Shown here: piece by piece, positions 26,104 through 34,578 of the stretch
How positions within the stretch are numbered: the first letter of the stretch is position 1
Layout of the letters: each line of letters starts with the position of its first letter
Assembly (NCBI RefSeq): GCF_040676675.1
Contig: NZ_JBFAPK010000004.1
Span: 124,001-188,000 of the forward strand
From: JBFAPK01 sp040676675
Lineage (GTDB): Bacteria > Actinomycetota > Actinomycetes > Mycobacteriales > Micromonosporaceae
DNA length: 64,000 bases
Direction of reading: 5' to 3'
The notes under the pieces: generated by a model
What the model was told of the DNA's origin: nothing
The model's input: the letters and a program-made list of their open reading frames with translations, nothing else
The model's database searches: none
Translations under genes and position numbers: made by a program

Positions 26104-27273
26104 GTGGAGCAGAGTGCGGGACCCCAGCCCCGGCCCGATCGCCGTCCGGAACGCCGTACCGGCCTCACCGTCGGGCGGGTGTTCGGGGTGCCGGTCCACC
26201 TGAACGTCTCCATGCTGCTGCTGGCCGTGCTGGTGACCGTGACCTACGGCCAGTTCGTCCGCGGCCAGCTGGACCTCTCCGCCCCCGCCGGGTACCTGGT
26301 CGGGTTCGGTTTCGTGGTCTGCCTGCTCGGCTCGGTGCTGCTGCACGAGCTCGGGCACGCGCTGACGGCGCGGCGGTTCGGCATCGAGGTACGCGGGATC
26401 ACCCTGGAGCTGCTGGGCGGCTACACCGAGATGGACCGGGACGCGCCCTCGCCCCGGGTCGACCTGCTGGTCTCGCTCGCCGGGCCGGCCGTGTCGCTGG
26501 TGCTGGGGCTGGCCGCCGTGCTGGCCACGCTCGCGCTGCCGGACGCCACCCTGCCGAACCAGCTCACCTTCCAGCTGGCGGTGAGCAACCTCATCGTGGC
26601 GGTCTTCAACATCCTGCCGGGCCTGCCGCTCGACGGCGGCCGGGCGCTGCGGGCCGGGGTCTGGGCGGTCACCCGCGACCGGCACCTGGGCACCGAGACG
26701 GCCGGCTGGGCCGGGCGGGTGGTCGCGGTCGGCACGGTACTGCTGGTGGTGCTGCTGACCGCGCTGGGCCGGCTGGCGCCGTTGGGGCTGGCGCTGATGC
26801 TGCTGGTCGCCTTCACCCTGTGGCAGGGCGCCGGCCAGGCGGTGCGGCTGGCCCGGATCAGCCGCCGGTTCCCCCTGGTCGACCTGGCCACGCTCGCCCG
26901 GCGGCCCTTCACGGTCCCGACCGGTACCCCGCTGGCCGAGGCGCAGCGCCGCGGCGTCGAGGCCGGGTCGGCGGACGCCCCGCTGGGGGTGGCCGACTCG
27001 ACCGGCCGGCTGGTCGCGCTGGTCGACCCGACGGCCGCGGGCGCGGTACCGGCGGAGCGGCGGCCATGGGTACCGGTGGACACGGTGGCGCGCGGACTGG
27101 AAGCGCTACCGCGGATTTCCGCGGGGCTGGACGGGGAAGCGGTGGTCCGCGCGGTACAGACCCACCCTGGCGCGCAGTACCTCGTGACGTCGGGCGAGGA
27201 TGATGTGCTCGGCGTACTGCACATCGCCGATCTGGCACAGGTTCTCGAGCCCAACCGAAAGATGGAGAAGTGA
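26104..27273 (+). CDS. Site-2 protease-like M50 metallopeptidase
   Basis: 389 residues from GTG 26104. Integral membrane protease: about six hydrophobic segments in residues 35-240, zinc motif HELGH in SVLLHELGHALTARRFG, and the second ligand in NILPGLPLDGGRAL. The C-terminal 150 residues look like a CBS-type pair (RRPFTVPTGTPLAEA; YLVTSGEDDVLGVLHIADL), as in Rip3-like proteases, where nucleotide or signal sensing is proposed. It would cleave transmembrane anti-sigma factors or similar. The trmI start overlaps its stop (GTGA). Confidence 0.93.
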   Translation: MEQSAGPQPRPDRRPERRTGLTVGRVFGVPVHLNVSMLLLAVLVTVTYGQFVRGQLDLSAPAGYLVGFGFVVCLLGSVLLHELGHALTARRFGIEVRGITLELLGGYTEMDRDAPSPRVDLLVSLAGPAVSLVLGLAAVLATLALPDATLPNQLTFQLAVSNLIVAVFNILPGLPLDGGRALRAGVWAVTRDRHLGTETAGWAGRVVAVGTVLLVVLLTALGRLAPLGLALMLLVAFTLWQGAGQAVRLARISRRFPLVDLATLARRPFTVPTGTPLAEAQRRGVEAGSADAPLGVADSTGRLVALVDPTAAGAVPAERRPWVPVDTVARGLEALPRISAGLDGEAVVRAVQTHPGAQYLVTSGEDDVLGVLHIADLAQVLEPNRKMEK

Positions 27274-28238
27274 CCGCACAGCCCACCGTCGCCGCCGCCG
27301 GCCCGCCCACCCCGGCGGGCCGGGGTACCTTCCAGCCGGGTGACCGGGTGCAGCTCACCGACCCCAAGGGGCGGATGCACACCATCACCCTGGAGCCCGG
27401 GAAGTCCTTCCACACCCACCGGGGCGCGCTGGAGCACGACGCGTTGATCGGCCGCCCGGACGGCAGCGTGGTCACCTCGACCGGCGGCACGGCGTACCTG
27501 GCGCTGCGTCCCCTGCTGGCCGACTACGTCCTGTCGATGCCCCGCGGCGCCCAGGTGATCTATCCGAAGGACGCCGCGCAGATCGTCACGATGGGCGACA
27601 TCTTCCCGGGCGCGAAGGTGCTGGAGGCCGGCGCCGGCTCCGGCGCGCTGACCTGTTCGCTGCTGCGTGCGGTCGGTGCCGCCGGCGAGGTGCACTCCTT
27701 CGAGCTGCGCGACGACTTCGCCCAGATCGCGCGCCGCAACGTGGAGGCGTTCTTCGGCGGGCCGCACCCGGCCTGGAAGCTGCACGTGGGGGACGTGGCG
27801 ACGTGCCAGGAGACCGGTTTCGACCGGATCATCCTGGACCTGCTCACGCCCTGGGAGGCCCTGGACCTGGTGGAGCGGGCGCTGGTCCCCGGCGGCGTCT
27901 TCATCGGCTACGTCGCCACCACGCCGCAGCTCTCCGAGCTGGTGGAGGCGTTGCGGGAGCGCGGCGGGTTCACCGAGCCGCGGGCGTGGGAGTCGCTGGT
28001 GCGCGACTGGCATGCCGACGGGCTGGCGGTACGACCGGACCACCGGATGATCGCGCACACGGCGTTCCTGGTCTCCGCGCGTCGGCTGGCCCCCGGCGTC
28101 ACCGCGCCGCCGCGCCGGCGCAAGCCGAGCAAGGGCGCCGAGGCGTACGCCCTGCGCAAGCAGGAGCTGCGGCAGGCCCGCGAGACGGCGGGCGCGGAGC
28201 CGTCCGGCGAGGCGAGTGGGGAGGAAACCGGCCAGTGA
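27270..28238 (+). CDS. trmI: tRNA (adenine-58-N1)-methyltransferase TrmI
   Basis: 322 residues. It methylates A58 in the tRNA T-loop with S-adenosylmethionine. N-terminal beta domain FQPGDRVQLTDPKGRMHTI and HTHRGALEHDALIG; Rossmann SAM motif VLEAGAGSGALTCSLLRAVG, acidic FELRDDF and catalytic region ILDLLTPWE are as in Rv2118c. A basic C-terminal tail (about 275-322) extends past the family core. GTG start overlaps the M50 stop. This nuclease / trmI neighbourhood next to mpa is conserved in mycobacteria. Confidence 0.96.
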   Translation: MTAQPTVAAAGPPTPAGRGTFQPGDRVQLTDPKGRMHTITLEPGKSFHTHRGALEHDALIGRPDGSVVTSTGGTAYLALRPLLADYVLSMPRGAQVIYPKDAAQIVTMGDIFPGAKVLEAGAGSGALTCSLLRAVGAAGEVHSFELRDDFAQIARRNVEAFFGGPHPAWKLHVGDVATCQETGFDRIILDLLTPWEALDLVERALVPGGVFIGYVATTPQLSELVEALRERGGFTEPRAWESLVRDWHADGLAVRPDHRMIAHTAFLVSARRLAPGVTAPPRRRKPSKGAEAYALRKQELRQARETAGAEPSGEASGEETGQ

Positions 28239-28254
28239 CCACCTGCGAGCAGGC

Positions 28255-28827
28255 ATGAGCGGTTCCGCCTTCGGCGGGGGCGAGCTGCCCGCCGTCTTTC
28301 CCGACTGGTCGCCGTACCAGGACCTGGAGTCGGCCGCCCGGGCCTACCTGCGCGACCCGGACCTGGCGCTGGAGGCCCTCGAAGGGGTGCTCGGCGGGGC
28401 CGCGGTGCTCGGGTTCACGCTCGAACGGTTCGTCAACGAGGTGAACGGGGTCTGGCAGGAGGTCGTCGTCTGCGACGGGAACCGGCTGATCCTGTGGCAC
28501 GGTGAGGACGTGCCGCCCGACGACGGGCCGGCCGGCTCGATGACCTCGTCGGTACGGGTGGTGCCCATCTCCACGGTCACCGAGGTGGGCTGCCGCCGCC
28601 GGATAACCCGGGCCCCCAACGGCGCCACCCGGGTGGACAGCATCGACGTCTACCTGCTGCTCAGCTCGCTGGACGAGTCGGCGCCGGTCGACGAGGCGCC
28701 GGCGACGCCGCGACACGACGCGCTGCGCTTCGGCAAGACGCTGGACGACGGCGGGTCGGGGCAGATCGCGCGGCTCGAGGAGTTCGCCCGGCTGGTCTCC
28801 TCCGTGGTGGGCCGGCCGAGCCGCTGA
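28255..28827 (+). CDS. Hypothetical protein between trmI and mpa
   Basis: 190 residues from ATG 28255, 16 bases after the trmI stop (an AGCAGG precedes it). Soluble alpha/beta-looking protein: FPDWSPYQDLESAARAYLRD, LGFTLERFVNEVNGVWQEVV and a central beta-rich stretch VRVVPISTVTEVGCRRR. No catalytic motif. Position in the trmI operon just before mpa suggests conservation in this family of organisms, but I do not recognise a domain. Confidence 0.8.
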   Translation: MSGSAFGGGELPAVFPDWSPYQDLESAARAYLRDPDLALEALEGVLGGAAVLGFTLERFVNEVNGVWQEVVVCDGNRLILWHGEDVPPDDGPAGSMTSSVRVVPISTVTEVGCRRRITRAPNGATRVDSIDVYLLLSSLDESAPVDEAPATPRHDALRFGKTLDDGGSGQIARLEEFARLVSSVVGRPSR

Positions 28828-28845
28828 CGGGCCGCTGGGGCGCGG

Positions 28846-28967
28846 CCCGACGGGCCCTGGGCAGCGGGACCCGACAGGCCCTGGGCAGGGGCCCGACGGC
28901 CCGGTCGGGCCCGCCAGACGGGCCGCTGGGCACGATCTGACCGCCCGGTCGGGCGCGGCCCGACCGG
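28846..28967. terminator. Short tandem repeat and two perfect hairpins before mpa
   Basis: CCCGACRGGCCCTGGGCAG occurs at 28846-28864 and 28870-28888. Then GGGCCCGAC / GTCGGGCCC (28889-28912) and CCGGTCGGG / CCCGACCGG (28945-28967) form perfect 9-bp stems. Probably the end of the trmI transcript. Confidence 0.55.
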
Positions 28968-29039
28968 CGGGCGGAGCGTGGTCCGTGGCCGGGCGGCGGG
29001 GCCGACGACGATCAAGGTTCGGTGACGAGGGTGTTGCAT

Positions 29040-29065
29040 GGAACCGAATCGGCGTCATACCGGTT
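29040..29065 (+). promoter_or_regulatory. Candidate ECF (SigH/SigR-like) promoter of mpa
   Basis: GGAAC (29040-29044) is separated by exactly 18 bases from GTT (29063-29065), matching the GGAAY-N18-GTT pattern of thiol-oxidative-stress sigma factors. It is about 42 bases before the mpa GTG. Could be coincidental. Confidence 0.4.
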
Positions 29066-29106
29066 AGTGTTATGGCAGAACGTTCAAGCCCCCGGGGAGG
29101 TGGGAC

Positions 29107-30885
29107 GTGGCACGCAGCGACGACGCGGACTCGCGCGCCGCACGGTGGGAGAAGGAGGCCCACGATCTCTCCACCCAGGTCGCGTTTCTTCAAGAGGAAC
29201 TCGCTCTGGTGCGGCGCAAGTTGACCGAAAGCCCCCGACACGTCCGGCAGCTCGAGGAGCGCCTCGCGGCGACGCAGGCGCAGCTGGCTCGAGTGACCGA
29301 GAACAACGATCGACTCGTGAGCACCCTCAAGGAGGCACGGGCCCAGATCGTGACGCTCAAGGAGGAGATCGACCGGCTGGCGCAACCGCCCAGCGGGTAC
29401 GGGATCTTCCTGACCCGGCACGAGGACGGCACGGTGGATGTCTTCACCGGTGGCCGCAAGCTCCGGGTCGCGGTCTCCCCCTCACTGGACGTGGGGGAGC
29501 TCCGCCGTGGCCAGGAGGTGCTCCTCAACGACGCGCTCAACATCGTGGACGCCTTCGGTTTCGAGCGGGTCGGTGAGGTCGTGATGCTCAAGGAGGTGCT
29601 GGACGATGCGAAGGGCCCGGGTGACCGGGCGCTGGTGATCTCCCACGCCGACGAGGAGCGGATCGTCCACCTCGCCGAGACGCTGATCGGCCAGCCGTTG
29701 CGGCCCGGCGACTCGCTCATGATCGAGCCCCGCTCGTCGTACGCGTACGAGCGGATCCCGAAGAGCGAGGTCGAGGAGCTGGTCCTGGAGGAGGTTCCCG
29801 ACGTCGACTACACCGACATCGGTGGCCTGCACGCCCAGATCGAGCAGATCCGGGACGCGGTGGAACTGCCGTTCCTGCACGCGGACCTGTTCCGGGAGCA
29901 CCAGCTGCGCCCGCCCAAGGGCATCCTGCTCTACGGGCCGCCCGGCTGCGGCAAGACGCTGATCGCCAAGGCGGTCGCCAACTCGCTGGCGAAGAAGATC
30001 GCCGAGAGCCGGGGCGAGGAGAAGCACACCAGCTACTTCCTCAACATCAAGGGTCCCGAGCTGCTCAACAAGTACGTCGGCGAGACCGAGCGGCACATCC
30101 GGCTGGTCTTCCAGCGGGCTCGGGAGAAGGCGAGCGAGGGCACGCCGGTCATCGTCTTCTTCGACGAGATGGACTCGGTGTTCCGGACCCGTGGCTCCGG
30201 CGTCTCCTCGGACGTGGAGAACACGATCGTCCCCCAGCTGCTCAGCGAGATCGACGGCGTCGAGGGGCTGGAGAACGTCATCGTCATCGGCGCCTCCAAC
30301 CGCGAGGACATGATCGACCCGGCCATCCTGCGGCCCGGCCGGCTCGACGTGAAGATCAAGATTGAGCGGCCGGACGCCGAGGCGGCCAAGGACATCTTCT
30401 CCAAGTACATCCTCAGCGGGCTGCCGCTGCACCCGGACGACCTGGCCGAGCACGGCGGGGACGCCCAGGCGACAGTCGCGGCCATGATCGAGGCCGTGGT
30501 GCTGCGGATGTACTCCGAGACGGAGGAGAACCGGTTCCTCGAGGTCACCTACGCCAACGGTGACAAGGAGGTCCTCTACTTCAAGGACTTCAACTCGGGT
30601 GCCATGATCCAGAACATCGTCGACCGCGGCAAGAAGATGGCGATCAAGGAGTTCCTCTCCTCCGGTCGCAAGGGTCTGCGCCTGCAGCACCTGCTCGACG
30701 CCTGCGTCGACGAGTTCCGCGAGAACGAGGACCTGCCGAACACCACCAACCCGGACGACTGGGCCCGGATCTCCGGCAAGAAGGGCGAGCGGATCGTCTA
30801 CATCCGTACGCTCGTCTCCGGCGGCAAGGGCGCCGAGGCGGGCCGCTCCATCGAGACCGCCTCCAACACCGGTCAGTACCTCTAG
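29107..30885 (+). CDS. mpa: Proteasome-associated AAA+ ATPase Mpa/ARC
   Basis: 592 residues, GTG with GGGGAGG 6 bases upstream. It recognises Pup through its N-terminal coiled coil (about 10-92, heptads such as VAFLQEELALVRRKL), has tandem OB domains (about 95-230), then one AAA+ module with Walker A GPPGCGKT (277-284), Walker B VIVFFDEMD and sensor/Arg-finger segments (GASNREDMIDPAILRPGRLD). The C-terminal QYL (penultimate Tyr) is the tail that docks into and opens the PrcA ring. It unfolds pupylated proteins into the 20S core. Confidence 0.97.
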   Translation: MARSDDADSRAARWEKEAHDLSTQVAFLQEELALVRRKLTESPRHVRQLEERLAATQAQLARVTENNDRLVSTLKEARAQIVTLKEEIDRLAQPPSGYGIFLTRHEDGTVDVFTGGRKLRVAVSPSLDVGELRRGQEVLLNDALNIVDAFGFERVGEVVMLKEVLDDAKGPGDRALVISHADEERIVHLAETLIGQPLRPGDSLMIEPRSSYAYERIPKSEVEELVLEEVPDVDYTDIGGLHAQIEQIRDAVELPFLHADLFREHQLRPPKGILLYGPPGCGKTLIAKAVANSLAKKIAESRGEEKHTSYFLNIKGPELLNKYVGETERHIRLVFQRAREKASEGTPVIVFFDEMDSVFRTRGSGVSSDVENTIVPQLLSEIDGVEGLENVIVIGASNREDMIDPAILRPGRLDVKIKIERPDAEAAKDIFSKYILSGLPLHPDDLAEHGGDAQATVAAMIEAVVLRMYSETEENRFLEVTYANGDKEVLYFKDFNSGAMIQNIVDRGKKMAIKEFLSSGRKGLRLQHLLDACVDEFRENEDLPNTTNPDDWARISGKKGERIVYIRTLVSGGKGAEAGRSIETASNTGQYL

Positions 30886-30925
30886 CGGGTACCATCGGCG
30901 CGGCGGGCGGTACGACCTACCCGGA

Positions 30926-30959
30926 GCCGGGCGGACGAGGAACTCCTCGTCCGCCCGGC
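30926..30959. terminator. Strong terminator after mpa
   Basis: A perfect 15-bp stem, GCCGGGCGGACGAGG with its complement, and an AACT loop, followed by CCCCGTTT; 40 bases after the mpa stop. It ends mpa apart from dop, so the proteasome genes are not one operon here. Confidence 0.8.
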
Positions 30960-31152
30960 CCCCGTTTCGCTGCCTCTCCTCGGCGCCGCCCACGGTCGGT
31001 GCCGCCCGTGGCGCCTCCCGCCCGGCCGGGTCACCGCGGCGGCGGAACGGCCGGGGGCGGGGGAGTAGCCGGATCGCGGCGAAGAAGGAGCGGCCGGGTC
31101 GCGGCGGCGGGGGAGCGGGTCGGGCCGGTCGGGGAGCCGGGGTCAGCGAGGG

Positions 31153-31620
31153 TCAGCGCGGGGTACGGAAGACCCAGACCCGGTAGCCGACGAAGTTCAG
31201 CACGGTCAGCACCACGAGCACCGCCAACCGGGCGACCAGGTAGTACACGCCGACGGCGACCAGCGCGCTGACCGAGAGCACGGTGAGCACCCAGTTCAGC
31301 GCGGCCAGCAGCAGGTAGCGCACCAGCTGGCCGCGGGTGGAGCCGGTCGCCGCGAAGACCCAGCCCCGGTTGAGCAGGAAGTTGACGACGAACGAGGTCA
31401 CCACGCCGACGAGGGTGGCCACCGGGACCGGGACGCCGAACCCCCCGTGCAGCAGCCAGAGCAGGCCGGTGTCCACGGCCGCGCTGAGCCCGCCCACGAG
31501 CAGGAAGCGTACGAAGCCCGAGCCGAGCAGGCGGCGGACCGCGGCGACCAGGCCGCCACCGGCGGGTACGGCGGTGGGGGATCCGGGCTCGGCGACGGTC
31601 CCGTCGGCTGCGGCGGTCAT
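31153..31620 (-). CDS. GtrA-family membrane protein
   Basis: 155 residues, four hydrophobic segments (FVRFLLVGGLSAAVDTGLL; ATLVGVVTSFVVNFLLNRGW; YLLLAALNWVLTVLS; ARLAVLVVLTVLNFVGYRVW). Matches GtrA, proposed to move or handle polyprenyl-phosphate-linked sugars across the membrane. The ATG is 8 bases after TATGCT (complement of 31629-31634). It is divergent from the DUF2142 / DUF2304 / GT2 string, and GtrA normally works with a GtrB-like GT2, which is present at 33684. Confidence 0.92.
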   Translation of the reverse strand: MTAAADGTVAEPGSPTAVPAGGGLVAAVRRLLGSGFVRFLLVGGLSAAVDTGLLWLLHGGFGVPVPVATLVGVVTSFVVNFLLNRGWVFAATGSTRGQLVRYLLLAALNWVLTVLSVSALVAVGVYYLVARLAVLVVLTVLNFVGYRVWVFRTPR

Positions 31621-31705
31621 GGGTGGTGAGCATAACGGTGGCGCCCCGAGCGCCCACCGGGACCCGGACAACCGGGTGCACCGAGGTCGGCTACTCTCAG
31701 CACCC

Positions 31706-33337
31706 GTGACGACCCCCACGGCCGGCGCGGGCCGGCCACGAGTGCGCTCCACACGCCCGCCAGGGCGCATGCTGACCTGGGTGCTGCCCTTCGTCGGCTA
31801 TTTCCTGCTCTTCACCGCCTGGGCGGTCGCCACACCGTACGACGGCAGCCCCGACGAGATGCGCCACATCCAGCGAGCCTACGGCGTCGCCTCCGGCGAG
31901 TTCGCCCCGGCTCCGGCCCGGGAGGGCAAGTTCGCCGGCGCGTACCAGGACGTACCGAAGAGCCTCATCCGGACGAACTGCTTCGCGTTCCGCTCCAACG
32001 TCCCCGCCAGCTGCGGGCCGGCGCCGGGCGGCGACGAGACCAAGGTCCGGGTGCTCACCCCGGCCGGTCGGTACAACCCAGCCTACTACCTGGTCGTCGG
32101 CTGGCCGCTGGTGCTCTCCCCGACCATGGCCGGGGTCCTGCTCGCCCGGATCGTCAGCGCGGCGCTGGTGGCCGCGCTGCTGGCCTGGGCCACGGCGGTG
32201 GCGATCGCGCTGCGCCGGCGCGGGGTGCTCGCCGGTCTGCTCGTCGCGGTCACCCCGATGGCCGCCTACCTGGCCGGGGCGATCAACCCGAACGGCGTGG
32301 AGATCGCCGCCGGGGCCGCCCTGGTGGTGGCGCTGATCGGCGTACTGCTGGAGCCGGACGGTCCGGCGCAGCGCCGCTCCGTCTGGTGGCTCGCCGCGGT
32401 CGCGGGCGGGGTGCTGCTCACGGTACGGCCGGCCGGACCGGCCTGGTTCGCGGTGATCGCCGCGGTCCTGTTCGTCCCGCTCGCGGCGAGCCGGTACCGG
32501 GCCCTGCTGACGTCCCGGCGGTTCTGGTCGTTCGGCGCGGCGCTGGCCGTGGTCGGTCTGGCCGCGGCCGGCTGGACGGTGTGGAAGCGCGCCAACGAAC
32601 TCACCCCCAACGCGCCGCCGCGGCCGAACCTCACCTTCGTCGACAGCATGAAGATCGAGTTCTTCGACCAGTGGCGGCGACACGTGAGCGAGATGGTGGG
32701 CGTGCTCTCCTGGCTCGACACCCCGCTGCCGGTGGTGGTGCACCTGGCGTGGTGGATGTCGGTGGGCGCGCTGGTCGTGCTCGCGGTGCTGGTCGGACGC
32801 CCGGCGGACCGCTGGCGGGTGGTCGGGCTGGCGGCCCTCGGCATGCTGGTACCCGCCGCCGTCGAGGCGCTCAACGCGAGCCAGTACGGCTTCATCGCGC
32901 AGGGCCGCTACTACCTGCCGATGCTGGTCGGGGTGCCGATCCTGGCGGCGTACGTCATCACCGCCCGCTCCCGGTTCGACCTCACGCCGCAGCTGACCCG
33001 GCTCTTCGCGGTGGTGCTGGTGCCGATCCAGGTGGCGGTGCTCTGCTACCTGATGGTGCGCTACCAGCAGGGTCTGCCGGCGAAGGGCCTGACGCCGTCG
33101 CTGAACCCCTTCGCCGGGTCGTGGCACCCCGCGCTCGGCTCCGTACTGCCGGTGCTGCTGGCGCTCGCCGCCGCCGCGCTGCTGATCGTGTTCCACTACC
33201 GGATCACGGCCGACCCCACCGGGGCGGCCGGGCCGGGTGAGGTACCGCTGAACGGGCGCGTCGCGTCCGCCTCCATCCCCCAAGACGAACTCACTGTGGT
33301 CGCGGCCGAGCCGCGGCGTGGAGAGGAAACGGCCTGA
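31706..33337 (+). CDS. DUF2142-family polytopic membrane protein
   Basis: 543 residues from a leaderless GTG (TACTCT 8 bases upstream). An N-terminal membrane segment is followed by an extracytoplasmic loop with PYDGSPDEMRHIQRAYG, the hallmark of DUF2142, and then about 9-10 more membrane segments. The architecture resembles GT-C glycosyltransferases that use polyprenyl-phosphate sugars, with acidic residues in the first loop. The C-terminal 40 residues are cytosolic and charged. It begins the DUF2304 / GT2 operon. Exact sugar and acceptor unknown. Confidence 0.88.
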   Translation: MTTPTAGAGRPRVRSTRPPGRMLTWVLPFVGYFLLFTAWAVATPYDGSPDEMRHIQRAYGVASGEFAPAPAREGKFAGAYQDVPKSLIRTNCFAFRSNVPASCGPAPGGDETKVRVLTPAGRYNPAYYLVVGWPLVLSPTMAGVLLARIVSAALVAALLAWATAVAIALRRRGVLAGLLVAVTPMAAYLAGAINPNGVEIAAGAALVVALIGVLLEPDGPAQRRSVWWLAAVAGGVLLTVRPAGPAWFAVIAAVLFVPLAASRYRALLTSRRFWSFGAALAVVGLAAAGWTVWKRANELTPNAPPRPNLTFVDSMKIEFFDQWRRHVSEMVGVLSWLDTPLPVVVHLAWWMSVGALVVLAVLVGRPADRWRVVGLAALGMLVPAAVEALNASQYGFIAQGRYYLPMLVGVPILAAYVITARSRFDLTPQLTRLFAVVLVPIQVAVLCYLMVRYQQGLPAKGLTPSLNPFAGSWHPALGSVLPVLLALAAAALLIVFHYRITADPTGAAGPGEVPLNGRVASASIPQDELTVVAAEPRRGEETA

Positions 33338-33339
33338 AC

Positions 33340-33687
33340 ATGCGCCTGACCATCCTGACCGGTGTCACCGGCCTGATTCTCCTCGTGGTCGTCGTCGAGC
33401 TGATGCGTCGACGCCAGCTGAGGGAGAAGTACGCGGCGCTCTGGATCGTCGTGGCCCTGCTCGGGCTGCCCCTCGCTCTCTTCCCCCGCCTCCCCGACGC
33501 GGTTGCGGGCATGCTCGGGGTGGTCAACGGGGTCAGCCTGGTGCTCTTCGGCGGCGTCGTCTTCCTGGTTCTGGTCAGCATCCACCTGAGCTGGGAGCTG
33601 AGCCGGCTGGAGGAGGAGACCCGGGTGCTCGCCGAAGAAGTCGCGCTACTGCGTGCCGAGACCGCCCAGCAGAGGAGCGAGCCGTGA
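33340..33687 (+). CDS. DUF2304-family small membrane protein
   Basis: 115 residues, three hydrophobic stretches (ILTGVTGLILLVVVVELM; ALWIVVALLGLPLALF; VSLVLFGGVVFLVLVSIHLS) and a C-terminal coiled coil (LSRLEEETRVLAEEVALLR). DUF2304 members regularly accompany polyprenol-phosphate GT2 enzymes. It starts two bases after the DUF2142 stop, and its own stop overlaps the GT2 GTG (GTGA). Probably part of the same sugar-transfer complex. Confidence 0.9.
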   Translation: MRLTILTGVTGLILLVVVVELMRRRQLREKYAALWIVVALLGLPLALFPRLPDAVAGMLGVVNGVSLVLFGGVVFLVLVSIHLSWELSRLEEETRVLAEEVALLRAETAQQRSEP

Positions 33688-34463
33688 TCGACGGCAAGAA
33701 GGTTCTGATCATCATTCCCGCCTGGAACGAGGCGGGCTCCATCGCCGACGTGATCCACGAGGTCCACCGCGAGCTGCCCGGGGTGGACGTGCTGGTGGTG
33801 GACGACGGATCGGGGGACAGCACCTCGGTCGAGGCGCGCAAGGCGGGGGCCGAGGTGCTGCGGCTGCCGTACAACCTCGGGGTGGGCGGCGCGATGCGGC
33901 TCGGCTACCGCTACGCCGCCGACCACGGCTACGACGTGGCCCTGCAGGTGGACGCCGACGGGCAGCACGACCCGCGGTACGTGCCGCAGCTGATCGCCGT
34001 GCTCGCCGACGCGGACCTGGTGATCGGCGCCCGGTTCGCCGGGGTCGGCAACTACACGGTACGCGGCCCGCGCCGGTACGCGATGACGCTGCTCGCGGTG
34101 GTCCTCAGCCGCATCGCCCGCTCGCCGCTCAGCGACACCACCTCGGGCTTCCGGGCCGCCAACCGGCGGGTCATCGAGCTGTTCGCGCGGGCCTACCCGG
34201 TGGAGTACCTGGGTGACACGATCGAGACCGTGGTGCACGTGGCGCGGGCGGGGCTGCGGGTGGTGCAGGTGCCGGTCGCCATGCGCGCCCGGATGGCCGG
34301 TACGCCGAGCCAGTCGGTCGCGAAGGCCACCTTCTACCTCGGCCGGGCGGCGATGGTGCTGCTGCTCGCGCTGATCCGCCGGTACGAGCCGGTGCCGCCG
34401 GCGCCCGCGCCCGCCCGCGAGGAGCTGCATCCCGTCGGTGGTGACGGCACCGCCCTGTCCTGA
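33684..34463 (+). CDS. GT2 glycosyltransferase, polyprenol-phosphate (DPM1/GtrB-like)
   Basis: 259 residues. Begins VLIIIPAWNEAGSIADVI, with VDDGSGDST, LPYNLGVGGAMRLGY and the metal-binding DADGQHDP; SDTTSGFRAANRRVIELF is typical of the dolichol/undecaprenyl-phosphate sugar synthase group. No large membrane domain beyond a C-terminal hydrophobic stretch (RAAMVLLLALIRRY). It should charge a lipid phosphate with a sugar for use by the DUF2142/GtrA partners. Translation is coupled to DUF2304. Confidence 0.92.
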   Translation: MIDGKKVLIIIPAWNEAGSIADVIHEVHRELPGVDVLVVDDGSGDSTSVEARKAGAEVLRLPYNLGVGGAMRLGYRYAADHGYDVALQVDADGQHDPRYVPQLIAVLADADLVIGARFAGVGNYTVRGPRRYAMTLLAVVLSRIARSPLSDTTSGFRAANRRVIELFARAYPVEYLGDTIETVVHVARAGLRVVQVPVAMRARMAGTPSQSVAKATFYLGRAAMVLLLALIRRYEPVPPAPAPAREELHPVGGDGTALS

Positions 34464-34535
34464 CGTGGGGTCGCCGCGGCCAGTTTCCGCCGCCGTGTCT
34501 GGCGGCGGGAGCGGCGCGCGGCGACCGGAGCGGAC

Positions 34536-34541
34536 TACGCT
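34536..34541 (+). promoter_or_regulatory. -10 box TACGCT upstream of dop
   Basis: TACGCT lies 7 bases before an ATG (34549) that opens a 9-codon ORF, not the dop frame. Confidence 0.55.
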
Positions 34542-34548
34542 CGACCCC

Positions 34549-34578
34549 ATGGGCGAGAGAAGCGGGGTCCCGGCATGA
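34549..34578 (+). CDS. Putative 9-codon leaderless ORF coupled to dop
   Basis: ATG 34549 encodes MGERSGVPA and stops at TGA 34576-34578, overlapping the dop ATG (34575) as ATGA. It is out of frame with dop (26 bases apart). The spacing from TACGCT is exactly that of the leaderless genes in this window, and dop has no convincing Shine-Dalgarno. It may control dop translation by termination-reinitiation. Confidence 0.5.
   Translation: MGERSGVPA

Noticed and set aside
28846..28888. CRISPR-like array
   Set aside because: Only two 19-bp units with a 5-base gap; a minisatellite beside hairpins.
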